A stretch of 64,000 nt of DNA from positions 133,687,089 through 133,751,088 of the forward strand of contig NC_030808.1 of assembly GCF_001704415.2 (NCBI RefSeq), given 5' to 3'. Below are positions 45,693 through 57,276 of this stretch, one piece after another (position 1 is the stretch's first letter; every line of letters starts with the position of its first letter). Source of the DNA: Capra hircus (Eukaryota > Chordata > Mammalia > Artiodactyla > Bovidae). The notes beneath the pieces are model-generated. The model was given only the letters and a program-made list of their open reading frames with translations. It had not been told where the DNA came from and made no database searches. Made by a program: the position numbers and the translations under genes.

Positions 45693-46440
45693 ATAGTGAA
45701 ATCATGGCAGGCATTCCACCACCTGCTGATCCTATACTCAGGACAGACATTACTAATTGATCACAATCCTACTTCTCCTTCTCAGCAGAGTTCCCCCAGT
45801 ACCCATTACTAGGCTACTGGAGTTGGAAAATTAGATGACTCTAATTAGTAGCCATGATGCCCACAATACCTAATACCTAAATGGTGAGAGTAAATCCAGT
45901 TTTCCCTTTTCTCGTAGTTTCTTATAGTCATTTAGACAACCATACACCTAGACATTATTATTTTTAGATTGAACCCAGGTCTCCTGCATTGCAGGCAGAC
46001 CATTTATCATCTGAACCACCAGGGAAGTACTTAACATAAGCAAGCACATACAACTAAAAATGCTAAATATTCTGGCACTCATTGTTAGCCTTCTTAAGTC
46101 AATAACTGATTATACTAAAATAGAAAGCAGGACAAAGGTATTCTAGGAAAAAGATGCTCTTTCCGTGGCATCACCATATGGGCACACTGAATTCTAGGAC
46201 AGTACTGCAATTCCCAGTCAAGTGGCTTGGGTATTCCAAACTGCTAGATAGAGTCTAACATCAGAAGCAATGTCTCTGCATACTTAGCTGCTCTTTTCCA
46301 GGACAGTGACAGAAGTGGAAGGTAGTGTGGGAGTTATATTCACTGGATTAAGGTCAGTAGTATCTGGGTTTCCATTTTTGCCCTACTATTAACTCAACAT
46401 GGCCTTTGACAAATTGTTCACTGAATATTGACATCCTTGA
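45693..46440. other. EPHB1 intron with a SINE head scrap
   Basis: 45967-46030 ('attgaacccaggtctcctgc', 'gaaccaccagggaagtac') is only the tRNA-derived head of a minus-strand Bov-tA. Elsewhere nothing is recognised. Confidence 0.6.
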
Positions 46441-46442
46441 AA

Positions 46443-46650
46443 AGAGAAGTGAAAGTGTTCGCTCAAGTCGTGTCCGACTCTTTGCAATCCCATGGACTGT
46501 AGCCCACCGGGATCCTCTGTCCATGGAATTCTTCAGGCAATAATATTGGCATGGGTAGCCATTTCCTTCTCCAGGGGATCTTCCCAACCCAAGGATCAAA
46601 CCTGGGTCTCCTGCATTGTAGGCAGATTCTTTAACGTATGAGCCACCGTC
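46443..46650 (-). mobile_element. Bov-tA SINE
   Basis: The reverse-complement copy has 'gttcgctcaagtcgtgtccg' tail, 'gccatttccttctccagggg' core and 'acgtatgagccaccgtcc' head. Confidence 0.9.
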
Positions 46651-46689
46651 CTTACCAGTTTACAAATGCATATGTAAATGCACGAGTGC

Positions 46690-46715
46690 TTGTGTGCGTG
46701 TGTGTGCACGTGCAC

Positions 46716-46749
<34 letters not shown>
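46690..46749. repeat. Convergent TG/CA microsatellite, near palindrome
   Basis: A TG-rich left arm (46691-46708) meets a CA-rich right arm (46710-46749) at a central CACGTG (46707-46712). The arms are nearly complementary for about 18 bases, so the tract could form a hairpin or cruciform, and the alternating bases favour Z-DNA. Confidence 0.9.
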
Positions 46750-46752
<3 letters not shown>

Positions 46753-46880
46753 CTCACAGGGCCAACAGGGTCACTATGAGGGCTGAATGAAGCATGCACA
46801 TGGTCAGTGTTTAGTGCATGCCAGCTATATTAATTATCATTAATGACAACATCTATTTACTTTGCTCCTCTAGAAACCCT

Positions 46881-47322
46881 ATAGTCAAAGCTATGGTTTT
46901 TCCAGTAGTCATGTATGGATGTGAGAGTTGGACTATAAAGAAAGCTGAGCACTGAAGAATTGAACTGTAGTGTTGGAGAAGACTCTTAAGAGTCCCTTGG
47001 ACTGCAAGGGAATCCAACCAGTCAATCCTATATGAAATAAGTCCTGAATATTCATTAGAAGGATTGATGCTGAAGCTGAAGCTCCAATACTTTGGCCATC
47101 TGATTGGAAGGACTGACTCATTGGAAAAGACCCTGATCCTGGGAAAGACTGAAGGCGGGAGGTGAAGGGGATGACAGAGGATGAGATGGTTGAATGGCAT
47201 CACTGATTCAATGGACATGAGTTTGAGTAAGCTCTGGGAGTTGTTGACGGACAGAGAAGCCTGGCGTCCTGCAGTTTATGGGGCTGCAAAGAGTCAGACA
47301 GGACTGAGTGACTGAACTGTAA
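46881..47322 (+). mobile_element. BovB LINE 3' end with target-site duplication
   Basis: A 442-base 5'-truncated BovB that begins 'atagtcaaagctatggtttt' and ends 'gagtgactgaactgtaa'. It is flanked by a perfect 12-base direct repeat TCTAGAAACCCT (46869-46880 and 47323-47334). The C-terminal ORF tail is interrupted by small indels. Confidence 0.93.
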
Positions 47323-47334
47323 TCTAGAAACCCT

Positions 47335-48210
47335 TCTTGCTGTGACTCCTATCCAGTATTGGTATTTTCTACCAAATCATCACCAAGAAACCCATTCTCT
47401 TCCTCAAAGAGAAGAGATGGGTCTTCTTTGCTGGCCCTATCCTATCTGTATACACCACAGGCTCCCTCTCCCCAACTCTCCTTATCCAGCCCTCCCAACT
47501 AAGCCATCTGTGGAAATGCTGGGTCAGCATCTGCTGGAGTAAGTGGGGGGGGGGGACTGGTTATTAATTAAAATACAATGGGCATGCCTCCCCTTCGATG
47601 ATCCCTTCTGGTGACACCTTTACCTCTATGTTCACTGTTGTGCTCAGGGTTGCTACATACAGTTATGCAGGTTGCACACTGTACAACCCAGGAACACCAT
47701 CCATGCTTTAGGGCCCAAGTATACACGGAAGCCTTAGTTTATGTTCTGGGCACGTCTACAGCACAAACTGATCAGAATCAAGCAGTGGGTCAGAACTCCA
47801 CAGGTCAATTGAAGCTGACCTGTGAGTGATTCCTATGAGTCAGATTCACGGTTTCAAAGAGCTGACACTCTCCAAAGATAGCAGATGCCCTCTCTAAAAG
47901 GACTTCAATAATTCCCAGCACTGCAAGGAAAAGAGGAAGGATCAGTCTTCCTCATTCCACTAGTCTCCTTTCAGAGCACTGAATGACTCACATCTCATGT
48001 GACCTCTTTCTGGTTTCTCTGCATGCTCCCAAACTATACCCAGTTCTTCAAAGTCTTATCTCTATTATGCTTTTCCTCCAAGGACATTTTTAACTGAGCA
48101 CCTTAGTGCCACAGCAGGCCAGGCATGGGACTAACAGAAGCACTCAAGTTTCATCACTCCCATGGAACTTTGAGCTTGGTGATAAAAGAGGGGCAGTAAA
48201 CAAATACTGG
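47335..48210. other. EPHB1 intron, nothing recognised
   Basis: A G-run lies at 47546-47556. No named repeat or exon recognised. Confidence 0.5.
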
Positions 48211-48498
48211 GACTTCCCTGGTGGTTCAATGGTAAAGAATCCTCCTGCCAATGCAGGAGACACAGGTTGGACCCCTGAGTTGGGAAGATCTCCTGGAGAA
48301 GGAAATGGCAACCCACTCTAGTATTCTTGCCTGGGAAATCCCATGGACAGAGGAACCTGGCAGACTATAATCCACACCCGTGGTGGATTCATGTCAATCT
48401 ATGGCAAAACCAATACAGTATTGCAAAGTAAAATAAAGTAAAAATAAAAATTTTTTAAAAAAAGGGTTGGAAACAACTGAATGGCTAAACAACAACAA
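48211..48498 (+). mobile_element. Bov-tA SINE interrupted by an L1 tail
   Basis: The head 'gggacttccctggtggttca' and core 'ggcaacccactctagtattc' run to about 48375. The SINE tail 'ggttggaaacaactgaatgg' resumes at 48464 and ends CAACAAC. The gap is filled by about 88 bases of L1 3' terminus. Confidence 0.88.
48376..48463 (+). mobile_element. Bovine-type L1 3' terminus, about 88 bases
   Basis: 'ggtggattcatgtcaatcta', 'tggcaaaaccaatacagtat' and an A-rich tail with AAAATAAAAA match the extreme 3' end of ruminant L1. It sits inside the SINE and is therefore younger than the SINE. Confidence 0.8.
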
Positions 48499-48535
48499 AG
48501 CAAACATTACATAATGATAAATGAACTAATTATAT

Positions 48536-48759
48536 ACTTGACTCTTGATAAACATCAAGAGTTTGAATTGCACAGGCTCACTAGCACGGAGACTTCGTTC
48601 AATAAATAGGCACTATAGTACTACACGATCCATGGTTGGTTGAGTCCAGGGATGTGGACTCATGGATAGAGAGGGCTGGCTGTCAAATTATACACATCAA
48701 TTTTCAACCATACAGAGAGGTCTGTGCCCCTAACCCCTGTGTTGTTCAAGGGTCAAGTG
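48536..48759. mobile_element. TcMar-Tigger MITE (MER8/MER44-like)
   Basis: The left end 'acttgactcttgataaaca' and right end 'gttgttcaagggtcaagt' form imperfect terminal inverted repeats. The inside has 'agtactacacgatccatggt', 'tggttgagtccagggatgtg' and 'gcccctaacccctgtg', the usual order of these short Tigger-derived elements. Flanking TA is consistent with mariner-type insertion. No transposase remains. Confidence 0.8.
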
Positions 48760-49119
48760 TAATTCAGTCCTTTTGGTTGGTGTCACATCTGGCTCACAGT
48801 TATTTTGATTTTTTTGTTCATTATCCTCAACAATGGTAGAAGAAACTTTGGAGGTTGGTGCAATTCTTCAACCCCAAAGTTTTTAGATTGTATTCCATTG
48901 GCCTTTACTGGCAAGCACAACCACCAGTCCCCATACCCTGGTAGCCAGGCAGCCCCCTTTTCCCTTTAAGGTGTTTAACTTGATGGCCATCACTTCTGCC
49001 CACAACCTCCATGCCATGTCTCCCCGTCAGCTCCAGCCATCAAGCCCACTGGACCCCCCATTCACCGTGTTTGGGTACTTTTTGGTTTAGGTGGGTTTAC
49101 TTGCTGCAGAGCAGCCTTC
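48760..49119. other. EPHB1 intron, nothing recognised
   Basis: No named repeat recognised. Confidence 0.45.
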
Positions 49120-49710
49120 CTTACCACACTTGATTCTAGCATTGACCACCTCAAACCTACTCCATGTTTCCCAGCCCCATAACCTGTCTACGTGCCTCTG
49201 AATTCTTACAAACCTTTCCCATCACCCTTTCAAGTTCAATCAACACAGGTTCATCAGGTTCTTCTCCCACCTCATTTCTATTGCCTACCCTACCCTACTC
49301 ACTCACTGTTTTATATAGGATAAAATCCATACCCAACATCCTGATCACTAGATTCCAGACTTAATGCTTGATTAAGTCACCTACCCTCAGGGATCCCCTC
49401 TGTAGGAGCCTTCTCTCAGCCTCGTTCTCAGAGTGTGCCACACAGAGAATCAGCCCATCCAGCAGCCCAAAGTTCTTAGGGGCCCCCCAGGTGCCTCTTT
49501 CCTGCATTCTTCCTTTGGCCATCAAGCCTCTCTTCCTGCTGCCTCTAGGGCTGCGGGTTCTCTGACCCTCCGTCTTACCTCTCAGTCCCATCCCCACCTC
49601 CTGCAGAGCAGGACTTTGTGTTAACAAATCAGCCAGGATTATGAGGCACTGAGTGTGCTTTTCAGCATCCAGCACAGTTTCAGGCATGGAATCAATGTTT
49701 AATGAATGAG
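49120..49710 (+). repeat. L2 LINE 3' end
   Basis: Pyrimidine-rich text with 'aggataaaatccatacccaa', 'gtgcctctttcctgcattct' and the end 'agcacagtttcaggcatgga' plus 'atcaatgtttaatgaatgag' follows the L2 3' UTR plan. It is strongly diverged. Confidence 0.6.
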
Positions 49711-50399
49711 GATCTTTTTGAATTCTCTATCTAATCCCTCCTGCAACAAACACAGCCCTCTCCTCTGGATCTATATGCAGCGGAAATGGGCCAGTTCCTC
49801 TGCAACCTCTTTGAAATTATCTTGCACATTCTGGAAGGCCTGGGGTGTGCTAAACTATCAGCTCTCCAGGAAGTGAGGAAACAAAAGCTTTGCTTTGTAG
49901 CATTTGCCAATTGTCATGGTGTAAATACTCCTCCCATGGCTGACGTCAGACTACCAAGATGTCACCAAACACAGGGCTGCAAAACGATGCACACAACTGG
50001 CAGTAGCACAAACTGGCTCAGCGCACCACTGCTGCCAGGCCATGGTCATTTCCCTCCTTAAGTTATTCAATTTCCCTCTTCTGCCTCGTTCTCTCATGCG
50101 TTTCCTCCAAACTTACTTTTCCTACTAGTTTTCAACCTTAAAAGCTCAGGCCAAAGGTGACCTTCTTTGCAAAGTCCTCCTGATCTCCCCAGTCCCTCCC
50201 AGAACAAGGAGCTAGATGCTGCTCTCTGTTGGCCCCAAACTTCGCATTTGCCTGTTTTGTGGGATGTGTGGAACAGTGATCACGTTACTGGCCTGTTTCT
50301 CAACAAGATTGTCAGACTTCTGGGCAGGAGAGTGTCTGTTCATCTCTGGGACTCAAGCACAAGCAAAAACTATTTAATAAGAGCATTTTGAGGGAAGGA
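49711..50399. other. EPHB1 intron, unclassified dispersed repeat likely
   Basis: 49880-50020 ('agcatttgccaattgtcatg', 'gtgtaaatactcctcccatg') looks like a dispersed mammalian repeat whose family I cannot name. 50085-50230 ('aaagtcctcctgatctcccc') weakly resembles L2. Confidence 0.4.
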
Positions 50400-52724
50400 G
50401 AAAGGAACAGAATGAAGGAAGGGGAAAGGACTTCTGATTCTTCTCATGTATTACCATTTTGGAACCCAGATTTGGTCCCCTGAGCTGAATCTGCCAGGTG
50501 GCTAAGGGAAACATTGCCAACTACACTACAAATGTTACCTTACAAAATTCTTTTTTAAAAAACTCAACTCACACCAGCTCTTTTAGCATAAAGGGAAGTC
50601 CAGCTCAGTGAGGCAAGGAGTGGGAAAAGCAGGAGTGGTGACAGAGAGGAAGAATTGGAGGATAGAGAGAGACTGACTCCAGCCAGGAGTGTCTCCTGAT
50701 GAAACTGCATCAAGTTCCACATAGTGAATTCACATCCACAGGGATGAGCTGTGCGATTACTGAATTGCAAGCAGATGGGTATCAGGTAGAAGGCAGTCAG
50801 CAGCAACTGGACAGAAGACTTTATCGCAAGCTGTTGGGCATCTTCTAAACTGCTCTGTGTATCCATCCCTCCCCAGGACCAGGTAAGCCATGGCAAGGAC
50901 TAAGTCTTCTCTAAGCAGAATGCAGAAGCATTACAGCATCAGCAAAGGCTGCCCAGAGGTGGAAGGTGAAGGTGGGCCATGGATTGTCCCTTTATAGGCA
51001 TCCAGCAGTTGGTGAGCTCACTCCAAGCTGCACCTCCCTGGCAGGATCATAACGTGAGAAGGCTCTTTACTCCTCCCCTGACAAAGATGGGAGGGGGGCT
51101 GACATGGGCTCTCTGGGATGAAATGCAGTCCAGAATGCATTGCACTAAGCACTCGACATAAATAACATTAAAATCACTAGCACCATTTTCACATGACATA
51201 ACAATAATGAACAACACAGAGGAGCAGGGTACGAGATCAAAGCTTTCACTCTCAAGTTTACTGGAGAAATCTGAGTGCCTTCAAGTCATCCAGCTTATCT
51301 GGGATCCAGCATTCTAAGGCATGATCCTTAGGTCTGTCAGTATCTAAGGGGGAAGAGAAAATTATCTGCACAGAAGTGAAAGTCATGGTTCAGTAACATA
51401 TTAAATGAAAGTCAATGGGAAATACGTACAGATTCATGTGGATCAGATTATGGTCAGCTGGCTGGAACATGTGAGAGGTTGGTAGACAGAGGGTCATGTG
51501 TCCTACAGGGAGGGTCCAGCACCCACCACAGGGATGCCATGAGGTTGGAGCTCTTTAAGAGGGAAATCAGAGCAGGAGAACGTGACTTAATGGGGCAAGC
51601 TTTCAAACGTGACTTCCAATTTCACAGATGGCTTTTTGACCCCTCAGTGCATTAAGAGAGGCAGTGAATGGGAGGAGGGTGACTTTCCCCCTAAAGATAA
51701 TATATGGAGTGGCTGTCTGGAAGACTTTGACTAAACATATTTTATGGAGCTTAAAATATTGGAAGAGGCAACCCCACAGCTCTCCAAATATTGACATGAA
51801 AAAAAGCACTTCCAGACACAGGAGCTATGGGAGTATACCACATATGAGTGAAGACAGCCCGAACAATGTCTAATCCAATATAAAGAAGAAGCGAAGACAA
51901 AGAATGTCGTATAAGGAACCAAAAGTAGGAAAGAGGACACAAAGCAAACGCATCTTTTAAGAAGATTCAGCAAAGACCACAGAGGGGGCACCAAAGAGAT
52001 TATTTCCAAAGGAATGATATTTGGGGATATTTTCCTCATTTATATCAATAAGGCTGGATCCATTATCCAACTGACTCAACTATTGATCTATTAAAGGAAG
52101 ATGAAAATGCTAGACCAGCCTTTAGGTAGAATTTCCTAACAGCCTCTCAGATAGTTATTCTCTGCTGGGCTGGGTTTGTACTCCCATGTAGATGAGAACA
52201 TGCATTTCTTGGGAGGGAAGTCTGTCTTATATTACCATCCATATCATGGATCTTTTGTAGAAAATATGGATATGGGTGAATTTTCTTCTGGAAATAGTGG
52301 TCCTTCTTTAGTTCATCATGTCTGTCTCCAAATCCATGTATATCAGAAAAGGAAAACTGAAAGTGTGGGAATAAAGTTTGGCCCAAAGCCATGGAATATT
52401 GGAGTCAGTGCTTGGGATACTAAGTTCAGCTTCTAAAAAGAGAAGTGCATTTCTCAACTTATCACCCTATTTCTCTCTCTTTATTTACATTTGGTGTTCC
52501 ATTTCTAGAGCTATTTCTGAATCTTTTAAAGCCAGAGTTGACTTCTCCACAACACCAAATAAGCTTGGACACCATGAACAAGGTCCCCAGAAGATCCTTA
52601 GACACATATTATAGATGGCTTAGATGCACCTTTTGGGGAGAAAGATGATAGACATCACCCAGAGTGGTGAAAGAGGATGTCTAGACACCAAGAGGGCAGA
52701 AAGGAGGGGAGGGAAGAGCCATAC
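50400..52724. other. EPHB1 intron, long unassigned block
   Basis: About 2.3 kb next to the juxtamembrane exon in which I recognise no repeat. The region 51600-52440 has several overlapping frames of 60-100 codons on both strands, none with a domain. Confidence 0.5.
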
Positions 52725-52847
52725 CTGCTCCGATGACCTCTTCGATTTTCACAAAAGAGACATCAATCTCCTTGGCAAACTCCCGGACAGCTTCGTTGGG
52801 GTCCTCGTAAGTGAAGGGGTCAATGTAGATCTTCATCCCTGGGGAGC
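52725..52847 (-). CDS. EPHB1: EPHB1 exon: juxtamembrane segment and ATP-loop start
   Basis: A 123-nt internal exon. Two bases (GC) complete a glycine codon from the upstream exon, 40 codons follow, and one base (G) opens the next glycine codon. It starts SPGMKIYIDPFTYEDPNEAV, the Eph juxtamembrane motif with two conserved tyrosines. Their phosphorylation relieves autoinhibition and creates SH2 docking sites in Eph receptors. It continues REFAKEIDVSFVKIEEVIGA, the entry to the kinase and first glycines of the nucleotide loop. The acceptor is CCAAAAAG and the donor GTATGG. IDVSFVKIEEVIGA fits EPHB1; EPHB2 has IDISCVKIEQVIGA. The small upstream exon that links to the transmembrane helix is not visible within 52.85-64 kb. 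Confidence 0.96.
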
Positions 52848-55827
52848 CTTTTTGGAGGAGATAAGCAGGGTTAACATCCCAAAGAGGACACAGCAGTCAT
52901 TAAGCACTGGCTCGTGTCCCCAGCAGTAATGGTCTGGCTGGGTCGGGGCGTCTCTCCTACACATCCAGCTGCCTCACTTTTCCTTGTTGGACCTCCCTGT
53001 CTCCCTTCCCTCTGGGCCATGCTAGCCTGGTTCTCTGTCCTCTACTTCTCCTCCATATTTTCTGTGTTTGAGCTCTTGATGAAATGTGGAGCAGATTACT
53101 TATAAGTGACAGATCAGGACCAGTTCCCACACCAGGCGCTCGTAGAAGGCAAAGAAGCTGATTGATGCCAACCAAATGCATTAGCAGAAAAGCGGTGGTA
53201 AAATGGCAGGGCAGATATCAATATTTATCAACTTGACAACTTTCCTGAGTGGAGGCCACCGTTAAGGTTATAACTGACAGCTATGTCCAGGGCTGGAAGA
53301 GGTATGAGGATGGATTAAAAACAACAAAAAAGAAATGGCTATTAGAAAAACCTCAAGATAGGAGTGCCAAGCCAGTAACCAGAACAGAAAACGTGAAGAG
53401 AAGAGCATAGAAAATACTGAGAGAGAAAATTGTAAAGTCTACACAGAATAAATGAGGTGGAATGAAAGAAGAAATGGTAATTGAACCCCCATGCCTTCAG
53501 ACACAGTGAAGTATGAAAAGTGAATAAAATGGTGAATGCGAAATACATAAAGGAATATGGACTTTGTCACTGATGTTTACAGTGGCAAGATAAATAGGTG
53601 CGCACGGGGACAAAATAGAGAATTGTCACTGCAGAAAAAATACATTCGAGAACTGGAAGAGAGGGGACAAAACTAGGAAATGGAACCCAAGAAACAAATG
53701 GATTCATCACAACGTCATTTTTCACCATGTTGGACATATCATTAGGCAAGCATGGAAAGGGATTTCCTGGGGGTGGTGAGATGGGAGGTGGGCTCCAAAG
53801 GCTGAACAGAACAGTCTGGCATCGCAGCCTTGTGAAGAGTAGTCATTTTCCCTTCCCACTGTTGCTGTCTGGTTCTTAAAAGAGGCAGGTCATCAGGGCA
53901 GGCAGGTGGGGAAAAGCCTTCGTGCTGTGGCTGCGGTTAAGGTAACCTTAGGTTCCCTGAGCTTTGCCCTCTCAGCACACACTCCCCACTGCAGCTCCTT
54001 CTCAGCAACTCCCAGCCTTGAAAACACAATTTATATGTGTATGAATATATATACATATATAATGATAATTTATATATTATAAATTATCACATAATGACAT
54101 TTCCCATCCAAAAAGTTCTGGTGGTGCTACGGTGACCCCAAATGAATGTTGCCCTAGTCACCAGGTCAGGCCAGAGTTTAATCCAGATGGAGAAGGAAGA
54201 TGCAGCCAAGAACTCAAAGCGTAAATGTTTTTAAAGCCAGGTACCCCGCCCAGAGGCATTACTTTTTCTGAAATTTGGATTATTCCCAGTCAAGAAATAA
54301 AAGCACTCCAAGGGTGCTAGACATCAATCTAAGACACTCTTTGAAAACTTGGGGATGACAATGTTGACTCTGGAATCTATTGATTAAACTTTGAACAAAG
54401 AAAATCCTCATCTTTATGATAGAATGTCTTAATCCCTGGGGCAGGGGTGGAGAGAGAATGGAAATTTTACTTTAATAGCAGTGGACAAAGGGGAAAATAG
54501 AACTAGAAGCTCATCTCTTTCTCCTTTGGTCTGGAGAACAAGTAAAGAGCAAGAACGAGGGAAACCACATGGACGCCTAACAATCCAGACCAGCATGTTC
54601 ATGCAGTCTCACTTGAGGTTTCTTCAGAAGCAACAACTTAAGATAAGACTGTGAAAGCAAGTAGGTGGTGATCCCTACTGGAATTATCTGGGAGGTGATC
54701 CCAAGAAGTGCCTGCAGGTTAGCGGGCAGTAAGGCAGGCCAGAAAGGCAGCCTAGGAAAAGTGTGCCCTCAAGGCACTTACCACATGGGCTGTGGGTAAC
54801 TGACACAGGCTTAACTCCCCACCCCAAGGAACGTCTGAGATCACAAGCTTCAGAGTCAGCTAGGGTGGCGTGAGCTGGAGTGGCGCCACACAACTCCCGT
54901 CAGTCATTGGCTGAGTGCTGTGCAGCTGGGCTGGAAGGGTTCAGGGCCAGAGAGGTGCTCAGGTGAAGAAACACAGATGCTTTAGGCGGAAGTTGGCCCC
55001 TGTGTGCTGGAGGGCTGGGCCCTGGAGACAAGGCCACGGCAAAAGACCCACTCAAAATGCTAAAGGGGTGGCAGGCCAGTGTCGACAACCTGTGACTACT
55101 CCCCAGTTCTGGACTGAGATGAGAGAAGGCTGAAAGGCCAGAGGCGGGGATCCCAAGGTGAGGTCAGAACTCTGAAGCCTCCCACTAACTGGGCATTTTG
55201 CAGCAAGACCACATACATCTCTTCTATTATTTTTTTCTTCTGCTGAAGGAGGAGAAACACCTTCTTCCCGGGGTGGCTGTAATATTAAAGACCACACTGC
55301 AAGTGACAGATCTAACATGGTGCTGGGTGTACAGGGAGGGCTCACAAGCTGAAACACGCATGATTACTACCAGTAAATTGTTCTAGGAAGTGTATGGGGA
55401 GGTAGGAAGCTGGGGTGGTGGGGGTGGACAGTGTTAAGGTTATATTAGTTACTTTAAAAATACCACCTTGTTATTTTGGATTAAGGGCTTTTAAACGATG
55501 TGTGCTAAGCTGTCCTACAGGAACTCTTCCACGAAAACTAATTAAACAATCTAGAATGTGCTGTAATGAATGGTTTGCAAGTAAAGACATATGTAAGGAT
55601 GAATGAGAGAGGATTCTGAGTTAATGAGCTCCACAGATATTGGCCCTGATCAGTTCTGGGAAGGAACTATTCCCAGAAGGGAGAGTTTCATCTCTTAATG
55701 GTGCCAGGATTCATTCAGGCCAATGATGTCCGGGCAAGTGTATCTTCATGGGAGAAAGTTCACCTTCTAATCACTGTCTGGTTTATTCATGAGCAGGTGT
55801 GCTACCTCACCGGCATGTGGAATTAAG
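52848..55827. other. EPHB1 intron, nothing certain
   Basis: Unassigned intron. An AT-rich patch with TATATATACATATAT lies at 54035-54095. No repeat family is recognised with confidence, and open frames have no domains. Confidence 0.45.
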
Positions 55828-55937
55828 GTGTGTGTGTGTGTGTGTGTGTGTGCATGTATATGAGTGTGTGTATATATGGCATGTGTGTGTGAGCAAACGA
55901 ATGTATATCCATGTATGAGTGTGTGTGTGTGCGTGCA
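55828..55937. repeat. (TG)n microsatellite
   Basis: A pure TG run of about 12 units at 55828-55852 is followed by interrupted TG/TA text to 55937. Confidence 0.9.
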
Positions 55938-57049
55938 TGCACACAACGTCTCAACTGCTGCTCTGGGCCAGGCATGGGCTTTGGTCATCGCCAGTTTTTC
56001 ACAAGAAACCAAGGAGAGCACGCAGGCTAGGAGAGCTGATGTAATGTCAGTTTAGAACATCCTGCACCTGTGCAGGGTAGGAATCAGTCTTTGTTTTCCC
56101 TGAAACTGAGGGTATCGTTATTAGACTGAGGCAGGAAAACTGAAATCAGAAGTCTAAAATGGATTCAAACCCAGTTCTTTTGCGATGACAAGGGTCTGAT
56201 ACAGTCAGCCTAGGAATGGCCCTGGCTGGACTCCTCTGCTGAGGCAGTCTCTATTCCTACGTCTGGAGAACCATTTGGCTGAACATGTGCTCTAAAGGCT
56301 CTCCCCGCATCCCTGGATGACACATCCCACCAGACCTCTCTCCTGCATCACTACCCTTTTTCTAGTCCCAGAAGGAGACGTGGGGGAAAAAAATGCCTTC
56401 AGCTATGCAGAACAGGTCATTCGTCTTTTGGCTCATTTTCTGTTTCTGCATAAATCCTGCATCAGCCTGTTCCTGCTCCCACTTGCCAGTGAGCAGTTTT
56501 TAATTATCAGGGAAATGGTATTTAGTGCAATGAATCACCAGACAGTGAACAAGGAATTCACGTCAGCTGCGGAGTCGGGCACAGCCAAACATTTGGAGAC
56601 AGGGCTCAGAAAATGTTCTCAGATTGTGAGTGTTGGGGAAATATTATTAACGGCAGTTACAATAATATCAGATGTAATATAGCTCTATAATGTAAGACAT
56701 TTTATAATGCTCCATTCAATGCTTCTCATTATTATTAGTGTTAATATTGCAATATTTATAATATTTTATAGTTTCTGGTTATTTTCATTATTTTTAACAT
56801 ATAACTTTGGCACAAAAATGGTATGCACAGATCTAAACTGATTGATGGTGCCAAGAAAGAGAGAAAACTCTTCAATTTTATGACCTTCTAGTTTGTTAAT
56901 TTCTATTGAAGGTATGATTTGCAGATATGTTTGTTCTTTGCTCTCAAAATTCATTTAAGCTATGACTAGGGTCACAGCCTGGATGGCTAAAGCTTTCAAG
57001 GACCATAGTTCCAGGAGATCTGCAAAATCTTACACATGAACCAAGGCTG
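55938..57049. other. EPHB1 intron with AT-rich, repeat-free segment
   Basis: 56490-56960 is strongly AT-rich with TTTAATTATC, ATTATTAAC and TTAATTTC words but no recognisable transposon. It could be a regulatory segment; this is a guess. Confidence 0.4.
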
Positions 57050-57060
57050 TAAAGATATTA

Positions 57061-57265
57061 GGTGAAGTCACTCAGTCGTGTCTGACTCTTTGCGACCCTG
57101 TGGACTGTAACTTACTAGGCTTCTCCTTCCGTGGGATTCTCCAGGAAAGAATACTGGAGTGGATTGCCATTTCCTTCTCCAGGGGATCTTCCCAACCCAG
57201 GGATCGAACCCAGGTCTCCCGCATTGGAGGCAGACACTTTAACCTCTGAGCCACCAGGGAAGGTT
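57061..57265 (-). mobile_element. Bov-tA SINE with target-site duplication
   Basis: The reverse-complement copy has tail 'gtcactcagtcgtgtctgac', core 'attgccatttccttctccag' and head 'gagccaccagggaagg'. It is flanked by a perfect 11-base direct repeat TAAAGATATTA (57050-57060 and 57266-57276). Confidence 0.93.
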
Positions 57266-57276
57266 TAAAGATATTA

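Noticed and set aside
51600..52440. Possible retrocopy or unknown coding block
   Set aside because: Several mid-length frames exist but none has a domain, an A-tail or a consistent reading frame.
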